A DNA stretch of 30,379 nucleotides, from the NCBI GenBank assembly GCA_036675815.1, contig JAKFEE010000056.1, forward strand, positions 1 to 30,379, written 5' to 3'. The position numbers and the translations under genes are program-made. Of the stretch, positions 16,504 through 23,825 are shown piece after piece. Below the pieces are notes generated by a model. That model was not told where the DNA came from and searched no databases. It saw only the letters and a program-made list of their open reading frames with translations. Positions within the stretch are counted from its first letter, which is position 1. Each line of letters opens with the position of its first letter. Source of the stretch: JAKFEE01 sp036675815 (GTDB lineage: Bacteria > Pseudomonadota > Alphaproteobacteria > Rhodospirillales > Magnetospirillaceae).

Positions 16504-17397
16504 ATGAACGAGATCGCCCAGCCTCTCCGCAAGCCGTCGTGGATCCGCGTCCGCGCCCCGGCGGGCCGCGACTTCGGCGAGACCCATCGCATCATGCGCG
16601 AGAACAAGCTGCACACCGTGTGCGAGGAGGCGGCCTGCCCTAATATCGGCGAGTGCTGGTCGGCCAAGCACGCCACGGTGATGATCCTGGGCGACATATG
16701 CACCCGCGCCTGCGCCTTCTGCAACGTCAAGACCGGCAAGCCGGGCAGCGTCGATGAGAACGAGCCCAAAAATCTGGCGGCGGCGGTGGCCGAGATGGGT
16801 TTCCGCCACGTCGTCATCACCTCGGTCGACCGCGACGACCTGACCGACGGCGGCGCGTCGCAGTTCGTCCGTTGCATCGAGCGCATCCGTGAGACCTCAC
16901 CGGCGACCACCATCGAGGTGCTGACGCCGGATTTTTGGCGCAAGGACGGTGCCGCCGCGGCGGTGGTCCGCGCCCGCCCCGACGTCTACAACCACAATCT
17001 GGAGACGGTGCCGCGGCTCTATCCGACCATCCGGCCGGGGGCGCGCTATTTCAACAGCCTGCGCCTGTTGTCCGACGTCAAGCGCCTCGATCCGTCGATC
17101 TTCACCAAGTCGGGCATCATGGTCGGCTTGGGCGAGGAGAAGGCGGAAGTGCTGCAGGTGATGGACGACCTGCGTGCCGCCGAGGTCGATTTCCTCACCG
17201 TCGGCCAGTACCTGCAGCCGACGCCCAAGCACGCGCCGGTGCGGCGCTTCGTCACCCCCGACGAGTTTGCCGAATACAAGGCCCTGGCCAAGGCCAAGGG
17301 CTTCCTCATGGTGTCGGCCTCGCCGCTGACCCGGTCCTCCTACCACGCCGACAAGGACTTCGCCGAACTCAAGGCGGCGCGGGCGGCGAAACCGTAA
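16504..17397 (+). CDS. lipA: lipoyl synthase
   Basis: Radical SAM enzyme that inserts two sulfurs into octanoyl groups on lipoyl domains such as those of the pdhB and pdhC products; 297 aa. It has both iron-sulfur sites: the auxiliary cluster cysteines 40, 45 and 51 (CEEAACPNIGEC) and the radical SAM cysteines 66, 70 and 73 (CTRACAFC). The C-terminal RSSYHAD carries the conserved serine. ATG 16504 is preceded by an A-rich stretch rather than a strong Shine-Dalgarno. Pairing with the PDH operon fits its role. Confidence 0.98.
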   Translation: MNEIAQPLRKPSWIRVRAPAGRDFGETHRIMRENKLHTVCEEAACPNIGECWSAKHATVMILGDICTRACAFCNVKTGKPGSVDENEPKNLAAAVAEMGFRHVVITSVDRDDLTDGGASQFVRCIERIRETSPATTIEVLTPDFWRKDGAAAAVVRARPDVYNHNLETVPRLYPTIRPGARYFNSLRLLSDVKRLDPSIFTKSGIMVGLGEEKAEVLQVMDDLRAAEVDFLTVGQYLQPTPKHAPVRRFVTPDEFAEYKALAKAKGFLMVSASPLTRSSYHADKDFAELKAARAAKP

Positions 17398-17410
17398 GGG
17401 GCGGGCGGCC

Positions 17411-17439
17411 CTTGTCGCCCGCTCATGCCATGCTATAAC
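17411..17439 (+). promoter_or_regulatory. Promoter of the Coq10/RatA-like gene, leaderless
   Basis: CTTGTC (17411-17416) and TATAAC (17434-17439) are 17 bp apart. A start site 6-8 bp past the -10 falls at 17445-17447, on the ATG at 17446, so a leaderless mRNA is predicted. Confidence 0.55.
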
Positions 17440-17445
17440 CGCCGC

Positions 17446-17907
17446 ATGCCGACGCACGCCGAAAAGAAGACTCTGCCCTACACGCCCGACCAGCTGTTCG
17501 ACATGGTGGCGGATGTGGAGAAGTACCCGCAGTTCCTGCCGTGGTGCGTGGCGGCGCGCATCCGCAAGCGCGACGGCGACGTGTTCTGGGCCGACCTGAT
17601 GATCGGCTTCAAGATGCTGCGCGAGCGCTTCACCTCGCGCGTCCAGCTCGACCGCCGCAACCGCCGTATCGACGTCCAGTATACCGACGGCCCGTTCCAG
17701 TATCTGAACAACCACTGGATCTTCCATCCGACGGAAGACGGCGGCACCTGCATCGACTTCTACGTCGACTTCCAGTTCAAGTCGCGCATCCTGCAGAACA
17801 TCATAGGGGCCTTGTTCAACGAGGCGGTCAAGTTGATGGTGTCGTCGTTCGAGAAGCGGGCGCGCCAGCTCTACGGCCCCGATGGCCGCGCCGCGGCCAA
17901 GGCCTGA
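17446..17907 (+). CDS. Coq10/RatA-like START-domain protein (type II toxin-antitoxin RatA family)
   Basis: Protein of 153 aa with the polyketide-cyclase/START fold. Signatures are YTPDQLFDMVADVEKYPQFL, PWCVAARI and the C-terminal helix FNEAVKLMVSSFEKRARQL. In mitochondria Coq10 binds ubiquinone; in E. coli the relative RatA was described as inhibiting ribosome subunit joining. In alphaproteobacteria this gene often follows lipA, and a quinone-related role is the likelier inference. ATG 17446 was chosen over 17425 because the promoter -10 lies between them. Confidence 0.92.
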   Translation: MPTHAEKKTLPYTPDQLFDMVADVEKYPQFLPWCVAARIRKRDGDVFWADLMIGFKMLRERFTSRVQLDRRNRRIDVQYTDGPFQYLNNHWIFHPTEDGGTCIDFYVDFQFKSRILQNIIGALFNEAVKLMVSSFEKRARQLYGPDGRAAAKA

Positions 17908-17911
17908 GGCG

Positions 17912-18367
17912 ATGCTGCGCCGCCGCTGGCCGGGCTGGCTCGTCGCCAGCATCATCCTCCTGCCGCTGGTGGTGATCGCCTATCTGGTGTGGAGCGTGTG
18001 GATCGCGCCGCTGCCGACCAAAGACGTCTCCGACATGATCGGCGACCTGCTCGACGGCCAGGCGGAGTTCTCCGAGGCCCTGGGCACGGTCGGCCGCGAG
18101 GAGCGCGCCGCCCACGTCTATCTGCGCTTCCGCACCACCCAGGCCGGCATCGACCAGATCGTCGGCAAGCTCGGCTTGGTCGCGTCCGAGCTGACACCGG
18201 CCGCCATCGGCGCCATCCGCGACGACGATCGCATGCCCGAATGGTGGCAGCCCAAACAGGAGCTGTCGCCCGGCCGCCGCTGGTCGGGCGAGCGCGACGG
18301 CTGGCGCTATCACCTCTATTACGCGCCGGCCAGCGACCTCGCCTACATGGACTGGACCATGCTGTAG
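17912..18367 (+). CDS. membrane-anchored hypothetical protein
   Basis: Protein of 151 aa with a basic N-terminus (MLRRRWPGW) and one membrane helix at about residues 10-30. The remainder is soluble, with conserved-looking aromatic motifs (PEWWQPKQEL, GWRYHLYYAP, YMDWTML). Topology suggests a periplasmic domain. It begins 4 bp after the Coq10/RatA-like stop, so the two are cotranscribed. I do not recognise the family. The frame is open upstream to 17882 but would overlap the previous gene. Confidence 0.72.
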   Translation: MLRRRWPGWLVASIILLPLVVIAYLVWSVWIAPLPTKDVSDMIGDLLDGQAEFSEALGTVGREERAAHVYLRFRTTQAGIDQIVGKLGLVASELTPAAIGAIRDDDRMPEWWQPKQELSPGRRWSGERDGWRYHLYYAPASDLAYMDWTML

Positions 18368-18386
18368 GCGCGGGACGGGAAGGCGA

Positions 18387-18506
18387 AACCACAGAGGCAC
18401 AGAGACACCGAGAGGATGGAGAGGGCATAGGGCCTTGAGCCGCGAAGCGGCTCGAGAAACGTCTTTTCTCAGTGTCTTCTCGGTGCCTCTGTGTCTCTGT
18501 GGTTAA
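18387..18506. repeat. Family A inverted-repeat element, copy A4
   Basis: The left arm ACCACAGAGGCACAGAGACA (from about 18388) is opposed by the right arm TCGGTGCCTCTGTGTCTCTG ending GGTTAA at 18506. The centre is a palindrome (GAGCCGCGAAGCGGCTC, 18437-18453). It lies between convergent genes. Confidence 0.88.
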
Positions 18507-18517
18507 CTTCTCGGTCC

Positions 18518-18862
18518 TCACCCCTTCGGCATTTCGGCATAGGCGCGGTCGTATTTGGCGGCCATGATGAAGTCGTTTTCGTGCAGGCCCTCGATCTTGT
18601 GGGTGTAGACCAGGACCGTCACATAGCCCCAGCCGAAGGTGACGTCGGGGTGGTGGCCCTCGGCCTCGGACGACATGGCGATCTTCTCGACCAGGGCGAA
18701 GGCCTGGCCGAAATCCTTGAAGCGGTAGGTGCGGCGCAGCTTGGTGCCGTCGTCGAGCAGGTCCCAGTCGGGGACGTCCTTGGCGGAGGCGTGCGCCTGT
18801 TCCGGCGTCATCGGCGGGGTGCCGCCGCGGCAGGGCGTGCAGGTCTTCTGATCGAGCCGCAT
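18518..18862 (-). CDS. phhB: pterin-4a-carbinolamine dehydratase
   Basis: Dehydrates 4a-hydroxytetrahydrobiopterin-type pterins and recycles the cofactor of aromatic amino acid hydroxylases; 114 aa, normal. The signature SEAEGHHPDVTFGWGYV holds the catalytic histidine pair, and WDLLDDGTKLRRTYRFKDF matches the family's N-terminal half. ATG 18862 has a near-perfect AAGGAGGA upstream, while a longer GTG start at 18889 has none. No phenylalanine hydroxylase lies nearby. It follows the DUF2892-like gene by 27 bp on the minus strand, probably in one transcript. Confidence 0.94.
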   Translation of the reverse strand: MRLDQKTCTPCRGGTPPMTPEQAHASAKDVPDWDLLDDGTKLRRTYRFKDFGQAFALVEKIAMSSEAEGHHPDVTFGWGYVTVLVYTHKIEGLHENDFIMAAKYDRAYAEMPKG

Positions 18863-18889
18863 GGGGGCAGTCTCCTCCTTGGCCGCCAC

Positions 18890-19363
18890 TCAGTGTCGCA
18901 TGCCCCGCATGGGGGCGGTCGCGGGCCTGAGGGCCAGGTCGTCGGGTCGCCGTGCCATCGGCGGCGGCGCTGCCGGCCCTTCCTCCAGGATGTCGAGGAG
19001 CGCCATCCTCTCGGCATCGATCTCGATGCTGGTGCGATAGCCGAGGCGGCGGACCAGCGGCAGGGGCGGGCACCATCCCTGCAGGGCGTGCTGCAAGAGG
19101 AAACCGGCGGCCGCCGCCGGCAGCGCCAGCCAACGCCGGTCATGCACGACGGCCAGCGCCGCGCCGGCGAGGACGACGGCGGCGGCATTCGCTTCCAGCA
19201 CGCGCTCGACGTCCCACTCCTGGTCCAGTTGGTCGAGGCGCCTGTCGATCTGCCAGGGGCGCTCCCGCATCGCGGCGATGCGCCGTTTCATGGCGCGGCG
19301 GATTTCGGCATTGACCTCCGGCGCCGTGTGTTGCGGTACCCGCTCTTCCGTGCCTGGCAGCAT
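18890..19363 (-). CDS. DUF2892/YgaP-like membrane protein
   Basis: Protein of 157 aa. The N-terminal 50 residues are charged and helical (NAEIRRAMKRRIAAMRERP). Two membrane helices follow (about 58-72 and 78-92) with the motif LQGWCPPLPLVRRLGYRTS, which resembles the cysteine-containing end of DUF2892/YgaP membrane domains. A soluble tail follows. The role is unknown; relatives are often beside rhodanese or stress genes. The start is secured by GGAGGTGAT seven or fewer bases before ATG 19363. Confidence 0.72.
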   Translation of the reverse strand: MLPGTEERVPQHTAPEVNAEIRRAMKRRIAAMRERPWQIDRRLDQLDQEWDVERVLEANAAAVVLAGAALAVVHDRRWLALPAAAAGFLLQHALQGWCPPLPLVRRLGYRTSIEIDAERMALLDILEEGPAAPPPMARRPDDLALRPATAPMRGMRH

Positions 19364-19445
19364 GGATCACCTCCAGTGTCGCCAACAGGCGGCCCGCTTT
19401 TTCGTTCCCGCCGCTCTGGCAAGGCAGCGTGGGGCTTGCCGGCGT

Positions 19446-19480
19446 GGTACCATGATACCGCATGGAGAAGCCCTTTGAAA
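19446..19480 (-). promoter_or_regulatory. Possible promoter and operator for the DUF2892-phhB pair
   Basis: On the minus strand TTTCAA (19475-19480) and TATCAT (19452-19457) are 17 bp apart. The near-perfect palindrome GGTACCATGATACC (19446-19459) covers the -10. The leader to ATG 19363 would be about 80 nt. Confidence 0.4.
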
Positions 19481-19499
19481 TCACACGTTTTTTCGCCTG

Positions 19500-19527
19500 T
19501 TGACTTGCGTGTTGGATTTGGCATACT
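19500..19527 (+). promoter_or_regulatory. rplM-rpsI promoter
   Basis: TTGACT (19500-19505) and CATACT (19522-19527) are 16 bp apart (17 if ATACTC is used as the -10). This leaves a leader of about 55 nt before rplM that contains a short stem, AGGGG (19544) with CCCCT (19557). Confidence 0.6.
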
Positions 19528-19590
19528 CCGCGGCTCCGAACCGAGGGGTTTTGTGGCCCCTGTGTGTCAACGGCTTTCGAAACGGGTGCC

Positions 19591-20049
19591 ATGAAAACCT
19601 ATTCCGCCAAGCCGTCCGATATCGAGAAGAAGTGGGTTCTGATCGACGCGGACGGGCTCGTTCTCGGGCGGCTTGCCAGCCTCATCGCCATGCGGCTGCG
19701 CGGCAAGCACAAGCCCACCTTCACCCCTCACATGGATTGCGGTGACAACGTCATCGTGGTCAATGCCGAAAAGGTCGCGCTCACCGGCAACAAGCTGGAG
19801 GACAAGCGCTTCTACTGGCACACCGGCCATCCCGGCGGCATCAAGGACCGCACCATGGGCCAGCTGCTGAGCGGCCGCTTCCCCGAGCGCGTCATCGTCA
19901 AGGCGGTCGAGCGCATGATCACCCGCGGGCCGCTCGGCCGTCAGCAGATGAAGAATCTGCGCGTCTATGCCGGCCCCAGCCATCCGCACGAAGCCCAGCA
20001 GCCCGAGGCGCTGGACATTGCTGCGATGAACCCGAAGAACAAGAGGTAA
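19591..20049 (+). CDS. rplM: 50S ribosomal protein L13
   Basis: Large-subunit ribosomal protein of 152 aa. Recognised by MKTYSAKPSDIEKKWVLID, VLGRLASLIAMRLRGKHKP and YWHTGHPGGIK, and the C-terminal region with GPLGRQQMKNLRVYAG. ATG 19591 is the family start; the frame is open to 19564. The Shine-Dalgarno is weak (GGGTG). It is followed by rpsI after only 3 bp, the usual L13-S9 pair, with a clear promoter upstream and terminator downstream. Confidence 0.98.
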   Translation: MKTYSAKPSDIEKKWVLIDADGLVLGRLASLIAMRLRGKHKPTFTPHMDCGDNVIVVNAEKVALTGNKLEDKRFYWHTGHPGGIKDRTMGQLLSGRFPERVIVKAVERMITRGPLGRQQMKNLRVYAGPSHPHEAQQPEALDIAAMNPKNKR

Positions 20050-20052
20050 GTC

Positions 20053-20529
20053 ATGGCTGAGGGACTCAGGAGCCTCGAGGATCTGAAGAGCGTCACGCCG
20101 CAGGCGTCGGCCGCTCCCAAGCACGAGCGCAAGGTCGACGCCCAGGGCCGGTCTTACGCCACCGGCAAGCGCAAGAACGCCGTCGCCCGCGTGTGGGTGA
20201 AGCCCGGCAACGGCCGCATCACCGTCAACGGCCGTGAGGTCGAGGTCTATTTCGCCCGCCCGGTGCTGCGCATGATCATCAATCAGCCGTTCGGCGTGGC
20301 CAATCGCGCCGGCCAGTTCGACGTGGTATGCACGGTCAGCGGCGGCGGCCTCTCCGGCCAGGCCGGCGCCGTCCGCCACGGCATCAGCCGCGCGCTCACC
20401 CACTACGAGCCCGAGCTGCGCCCGGTGCTGAAGCAGGTCGGCTTCCTCACCCGCGACCCGCGCGTGGTCGAGCGCAAGAAGTACGGCAAGGCCAAGGCCC
20501 GCCGCAGCTTCCAGTTCTCGAAGCGCTAA
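20053..20529 (+). CDS. rpsI: 30S ribosomal protein S9
   Basis: Small-subunit ribosomal protein of 158 aa. The N-terminal extension of about 30 residues is normal for alphaproteobacteria. The core begins SYATGKRKNAVARVWVKPG, and the invariant C-terminus ends KKYGKAKARRSFQFSKR, whose basic tail reaches the ribosomal P site. ATG 20053 is preceded by GAGGTAAG, formed at the rplM stop. Confidence 0.98.
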   Translation: MAEGLRSLEDLKSVTPQASAAPKHERKVDAQGRSYATGKRKNAVARVWVKPGNGRITVNGREVEVYFARPVLRMIINQPFGVANRAGQFDVVCTVSGGGLSGQAGAVRHGISRALTHYEPELRPVLKQVGFLTRDPRVVERKKYGKAKARRSFQFSKR

Positions 20530-20558
20530 GCGGCGCCGACAGGACCACACCAGCGAAA

Positions 20559-20584
20559 GGCCCGGAGCGATCCGGGCCTTTTTT
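20559..20584 (+). terminator. Intrinsic terminator of rplM-rpsI
   Basis: GGCCCGGA (20559-20566), loop GCGA, TCCGGGCC (20571-20578), then six T (20579-20584). This is a textbook Rho-independent terminator 30 bp past the rpsI stop. Confidence 0.93.
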
Positions 20585-20764
20585 CAATGCGCCGTTTACT
20601 CATGCGGCACCGCGACCGGCCCGGGGCGCGTGTTCGACCATCGCCAGGAACAGCCGAATATGGACGGGCTTGCTCGGCCTATCCGCGGGAACCGGAGCGC
20701 AACTCTGGGGAAAGCGGTTCGTCCGTCGCTCCCGCTTCCGAGCCTGTGAAGAAATCCCTTCTCC

Positions 20765-20936
20765 GTCACCCCCGCGAAAGCGGGGGTCCATTCCGCCCGC
20801 GCTTCAGCATCAAAATCGTGGTGGCATGCCGGCCAGAGCACTGCAATGTCGTGCAGCCGACGGAATGGATTCCCGCTTTCGCGGGAATGACCGGACAAAT
20901 GATCGATTCCTTCACACGCTCCTACGCGGGCATGAC
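20765..20936. repeat. Family B repeat, copy B6
   Basis: A full-length copy with arms GTCACCCCCGCGAAAGCGGG and ATTCCCGCTTTCGCGGGAAT, a core closely similar to the window-terminal copies, and a third arm ending at 20936. It lies in the 590-bp rpsI-acyltransferase spacer. The flanks (20585-20764 and 20937-21122) show no convincing gene. Confidence 0.9.
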
Positions 20937-21122
20937 GGAAGCGGAGGCCGTCTCCGGAAAGCCGCGATGAACCGAAACAAGGAGCGGTATTGCGCGGTAG
21001 CGTTGCAGCGGTAGGGGAATCCGACCGCAGCGCCGGGCTCCCGTTCCGCCCCGCCGGCTTTTGTGCTAGACCGGCGTCGTCCGCCGCGGGGGCGGCACCA
21101 GCGGCGCGTTCGGCGGACGAGG

Positions 21123-22007
21123 ATGAAGCGCAACACTCTGCGATACCGGCTCGAGGCGATCGGCGCCCGCACCCTGCTCGGCGGCCTGGCGCGCCTCGAC
21201 GTCGCCACCGCCTCCGATCTCGGCGGCCGCATGGGCCGCCTGATCGGGCCGTGCACGTCCCGTCATGCCCTGGCGCGCGGCAACATCGCCCGCGCCCTGC
21301 CGGGGTGCGACGTCGCCGCCGTGACCGCCGACATGTGGGACAATCTCGGCCGCACCCTGTTCGAGATGCCCAAGCTGCGGCCGATCCAGGAGCGCATGGA
21401 CGCGCTGGTCGAGGTCCGCGGCGTCGATCTGATGGACGACGCGCTGGCCCAGGGCCGCGGCGTGGTGCTGATGACCGGCCATTTCGCCAATTGGGAACTG
21501 CTCAGCCTGATGGGCCTTTACCTGCGCCGCCGCGTCGTCGCCATCTATCGCGAGCCCAACAATCCGCTGGTCCGCGACCTGCTGCGCGACCTCCGCCTGG
21601 ACACGGTGACCCTGGTGCCGAAGACCAAGGACGCGTTCAAGGCGTGTTTCCAGGCGCTGAAGGCCGGGGATTGCGTGGCGCTGCTCGGCGATCAGCGCTA
21701 CAACCGGGGCATCGAGGTGCCGTTCCTCGGCCAACAACTGATGGTGGGCACCATGCCGGCGGTGCTGGCGCGCGGCTTCAAGGCGCCGGTGATCCCGCTG
21801 CGCATCGAGCGCCTGGGCGGCGTGCGCTTTCGCATCACCGCCGAGCCGCCGCTCGCCGTCGACCATGCGCTGGCGCCCGAGGCCTTCGACCGTGAGCTGA
21901 TGACCGCGGCGATGGCGGCGCTGGGGCGCTGGGTGCACGAGCGGCCGGGGCAATGGTTCTGGGTGCAGAAGTTGTGGCCGGGTGAGCGGCCGGAAGGGAA
22001 AGGGTAA
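21123..22007 (+). CDS. lysophospholipid/lipid A acyltransferase family protein (LpxL/HtrB-like)
   Basis: Predicted inner-membrane-associated acyltransferase of 294 aa, LPLAT superfamily as in lipid A late acyltransferases. The catalytic HX4E is His120/Glu125 in TGHFANWEL. The later blocks VAIYREPNNPLVRDLL and LLGDQRYNRGIEVPFLG match the family (the RxxxNxL and LxDQ regions). Relatives add secondary acyl chains to KDO-lipid A; the acyl donor and position cannot be told here. ATG 21123 follows GACGAGG. argC starts 5 bp after the stop, so it is likely cotranscribed with argC. Confidence 0.88.
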   Translation: MKRNTLRYRLEAIGARTLLGGLARLDVATASDLGGRMGRLIGPCTSRHALARGNIARALPGCDVAAVTADMWDNLGRTLFEMPKLRPIQERMDALVEVRGVDLMDDALAQGRGVVLMTGHFANWELLSLMGLYLRRRVVAIYREPNNPLVRDLLRDLRLDTVTLVPKTKDAFKACFQALKAGDCVALLGDQRYNRGIEVPFLGQQLMVGTMPAVLARGFKAPVIPLRIERLGGVRFRITAEPPLAVDHALAPEAFDRELMTAAMAALGRWVHERPGQWFWVQKLWPGERPEGKG

Positions 22008-22012
22008 AGGTC

Positions 22013-23059
22013 ATGACGTCTTCGATCGCGCGCGCCGCCATCCTCGGGGCCAGCGGCTATACCGGGGCCGAGTTGGTGCGCCTGCTGTCGCGCCATCCGT
22101 CGGTGCGTATCGCGGCGCTCACCGCCGATCGCAAGGCCGGGCAGCCGCTGGATGCGGTGTTCCCGCATCTCGGCGGCCTCGACCTGCCCGCCATGGTCAC
22201 GGTCGAGCAGGTCGATTGGTCGGGCGTCGACGTGGTGTTCTGCGGCCTGCCGCACGGCACCACCCAGGAGATCATCGCCGCCTTGCCGCGCCACCTGAAG
22301 ATCGTCGACCTGTCGGCCGACTTCCGCCTGGCCGACCTCGACACCTACGCCCAGTGGTACGGCCATGCCCACAAGGCGCCGGCGCTGCAGCCGGAAGCCG
22401 TCTACGGCCTGACCGAGTTGGCGCGCGCGCAGGTGCGCGGGGCACGGCTGGTGGCCAATCCCGGCTGCTACCCGACGGCGGCGCAGTTGCCGCTGATCCC
22501 GCTGGTGCGGGCCGGCCTGATCGACGCCGACGACATCGTCATCGACGCCAAGTCGGGGGCTTCCGGGGCCGGCCGCGCCGCCAGGGAAGGCAGCCTGTAT
22601 TGCGAGGTCGCCGAGGGCATCCATGCCTACGGCATCGCCGGCCACCGCCACGCCCCCGAGATCGAGCAGGGGCTGAGCCAGGCCGCCGGCCGCCCGGTGA
22701 TGGTCAATTTCACCCCGCATCTGGTGCCGATGAGCCGCGGCATCCTCGACACCATCTATGTGCACACCGCCAAGGGCGCCACCGCCGCCGACCTGCGCGC
22801 CACCCTGGCCGAGCAGTATCGAGGCGAGCCGTTCGTGCGCGTGCTGGCCGAGGGCGTCGCCCCGCACACCCGCCATGTCCGCGGCTCCAATGCCTGCCTG
22901 ATCAACGTCTTCGCCGACCGTGTGCCGGGACGGGCGATCATCTGCTCGGTCATCGACAATCTGGTCAAGGGCGCCTCGGGCCAGGCGGTGCAGAACATGA
23001 ACGTCATGCTGGGGCTGCCCGAGGCGGCGGGCCTGGAACAGCAGCCATTGTTCCCGTGA
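22013..23059 (+). CDS. argC: N-acetyl-gamma-glutamyl-phosphate reductase
   Basis: NADPH-dependent reductase of arginine biosynthesis; 348 aa. The nucleotide-binding motif GASGYTGAELVRLLSRHP opens the protein. The active-site cysteine is Cys152 in VANPGCYPTAAQLPL, and the KSGASGAGR and HAYGIAGHRHAPEI regions are also diagnostic. In many alphaproteobacteria argC follows rpsI; here an acyltransferase gene and a repeat lie between them. A large alternate-frame open frame covering argC is an artefact. Confidence 0.98.
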   Translation: MTSSIARAAILGASGYTGAELVRLLSRHPSVRIAALTADRKAGQPLDAVFPHLGGLDLPAMVTVEQVDWSGVDVVFCGLPHGTTQEIIAALPRHLKIVDLSADFRLADLDTYAQWYGHAHKAPALQPEAVYGLTELARAQVRGARLVANPGCYPTAAQLPLIPLVRAGLIDADDIVIDAKSGASGAGRAAREGSLYCEVAEGIHAYGIAGHRHAPEIEQGLSQAAGRPVMVNFTPHLVPMSRGILDTIYVHTAKGATAADLRATLAEQYRGEPFVRVLAEGVAPHTRHVRGSNACLINVFADRVPGRAIICSVIDNLVKGASGQAVQNMNVMLGLPEAAGLEQQPLFP

Positions 23060-23076
23060 CACGGAGAGAATCACCC

Positions 23077-23607
23077 ATGACCGGCATCATTCTTCCCTAC
23101 AAGGGCGTGCGCCCGGCCATCGCCGCCGGCGCCTTCGTCGCCCCCAACGCCGCCGTCATCGGCGACGTGGTCATCGGCGCCGGCACCGGCATCTGGTTCG
23201 GCTGTACCATCCGCGGCGACGTCCACGAGATCCGCATCGGCGAGAACACCAACATCCAGGACGGCACCGTCGTCCACGTCACCCGCGGCAAATCCGGCAC
23301 CTACATCGGATCGAACATCACCATCGGCCACAACGCGGTAATTCATGCCTGCCGGCTGGAAGACGGCTGCTTCGTCGGCATGAGCGCCACGGTGATGGAC
23401 GGCGTCGTCGTCGAATCGGGCGGGATGGTGGCGGCCGGCGCCCTGGTCACCCCGGGCAAGCGCGTCAGGAAGGGCGAGTTGTGGGCCGGCAGCCCGGCCC
23501 GCTTCCTGCGCAATCTCAGCCAGGAAGAACTCGACTTTTTTCCGGTCTCCGCCGCCCATTACGCCGAGCTGGCGCGCGAATACCTGCGGGAACTGGCGTT
23601 GCCCTGA
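23077..23607 (+). CDS. gamma-carbonic anhydrase family protein (YrdA-like)
   Basis: Left-handed beta-helix hexapeptide protein of 176 aa. The zinc ligands of the family are at His67 (GTVVHVT), His85 and His90 (TIGHNAVIHAC), and Arg46/Asp48 sit in TIRGDVHEI. Length and sequence match bacterial YrdA/PaaY-type proteins, many of which show little carbonic anhydrase activity, so the reaction is uncertain. ATG 23077 follows CGGAGAGAA, 17 bp after argC, suggesting one transcript. Confidence 0.93.
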   Translation: MTGIILPYKGVRPAIAAGAFVAPNAAVIGDVVIGAGTGIWFGCTIRGDVHEIRIGENTNIQDGTVVHVTRGKSGTYIGSNITIGHNAVIHACRLEDGCFVGMSATVMDGVVVESGGMVAAGALVTPGKRVRKGELWAGSPARFLRNLSQEELDFFPVSAAHYAELAREYLRELALP

Positions 23608-23611
23608 CCCC

Positions 23612-23650
23612 TGAGCAGCGCGTTTGCCGCCCACGGCGCTGCGCTGCTCA
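23612..23650 (+). terminator. Inverted repeat after the gamma-carbonic anhydrase gene
   Basis: TGAGCAGCGC (23612-23621) pairs with GCGCTGCTCA (23641-23650) over a 19-nt loop, 4 bp past the stop. There is no T tract, so it is a candidate transcript end or 3' stabiliser. Confidence 0.5.
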
Positions 23651-23699
23651 AAGGGGGGTAGGATGGCACGCAGAAGCGTTATCTCGAATTTCACTCTGC

Positions 23700-23747
23700 C
23701 CCTACCTCGGCAGTGAGGGATGGCGTGCGGTGGTAATGCTGTAGTAT
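23700..23747 (+). promoter_or_regulatory. Possible luxR promoter with lux-box-like dyad
   Basis: The 20-mer CCCTACCTCGGCAGTGAGGG (23700-23719) has the CT-N12-AG layout of lux-type boxes and 12 of 20 symmetric positions. A -10-like TAGTAT lies at 23742-23747, so the box centre is about 44 bp before a start near 23754. This is the spacing of a LuxR-activated promoter, but the match is weak and was made by eye. Confidence 0.35.
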
Positions 23748-23760
23748 TCCGCTGCCACCC

Positions 23761-23796
23761 GCGGCGGTAGCATATGGCTGCCGCCGCAAATTTTTT
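23761..23796 (+). terminator. Intrinsic terminator just upstream of the luxR-type gene
   Basis: GCGGCGGTAGC (23761-23771) pairs along 11 bp (one G-T) with GCTGCCGCCGC (23777-23787), followed by AAA and six T (23791-23796). It ends 29 bp before the luxR start, so it is either the end of the argC-side transcript or an attenuator in the luxR leader. Confidence 0.75.
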
Positions 23797-23825
23797 AGGC
23801 AAGCGGATCCTGGGAGCGGTGCGCG

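Noticed and set aside
20585..20764. Possible gene remnant on the minus strand after the rpsI terminator
   Set aside because: Open frames there are short, share no recognisable motif and run into repeat sequence.
21982..23607. A 541-codon frame that appears to fuse a protein to the gamma-carbonic anhydrase
   Set aside because: The first 365 codons are an out-of-frame reading of argC. The true start at 23077 has its own Shine-Dalgarno and family N-terminus.
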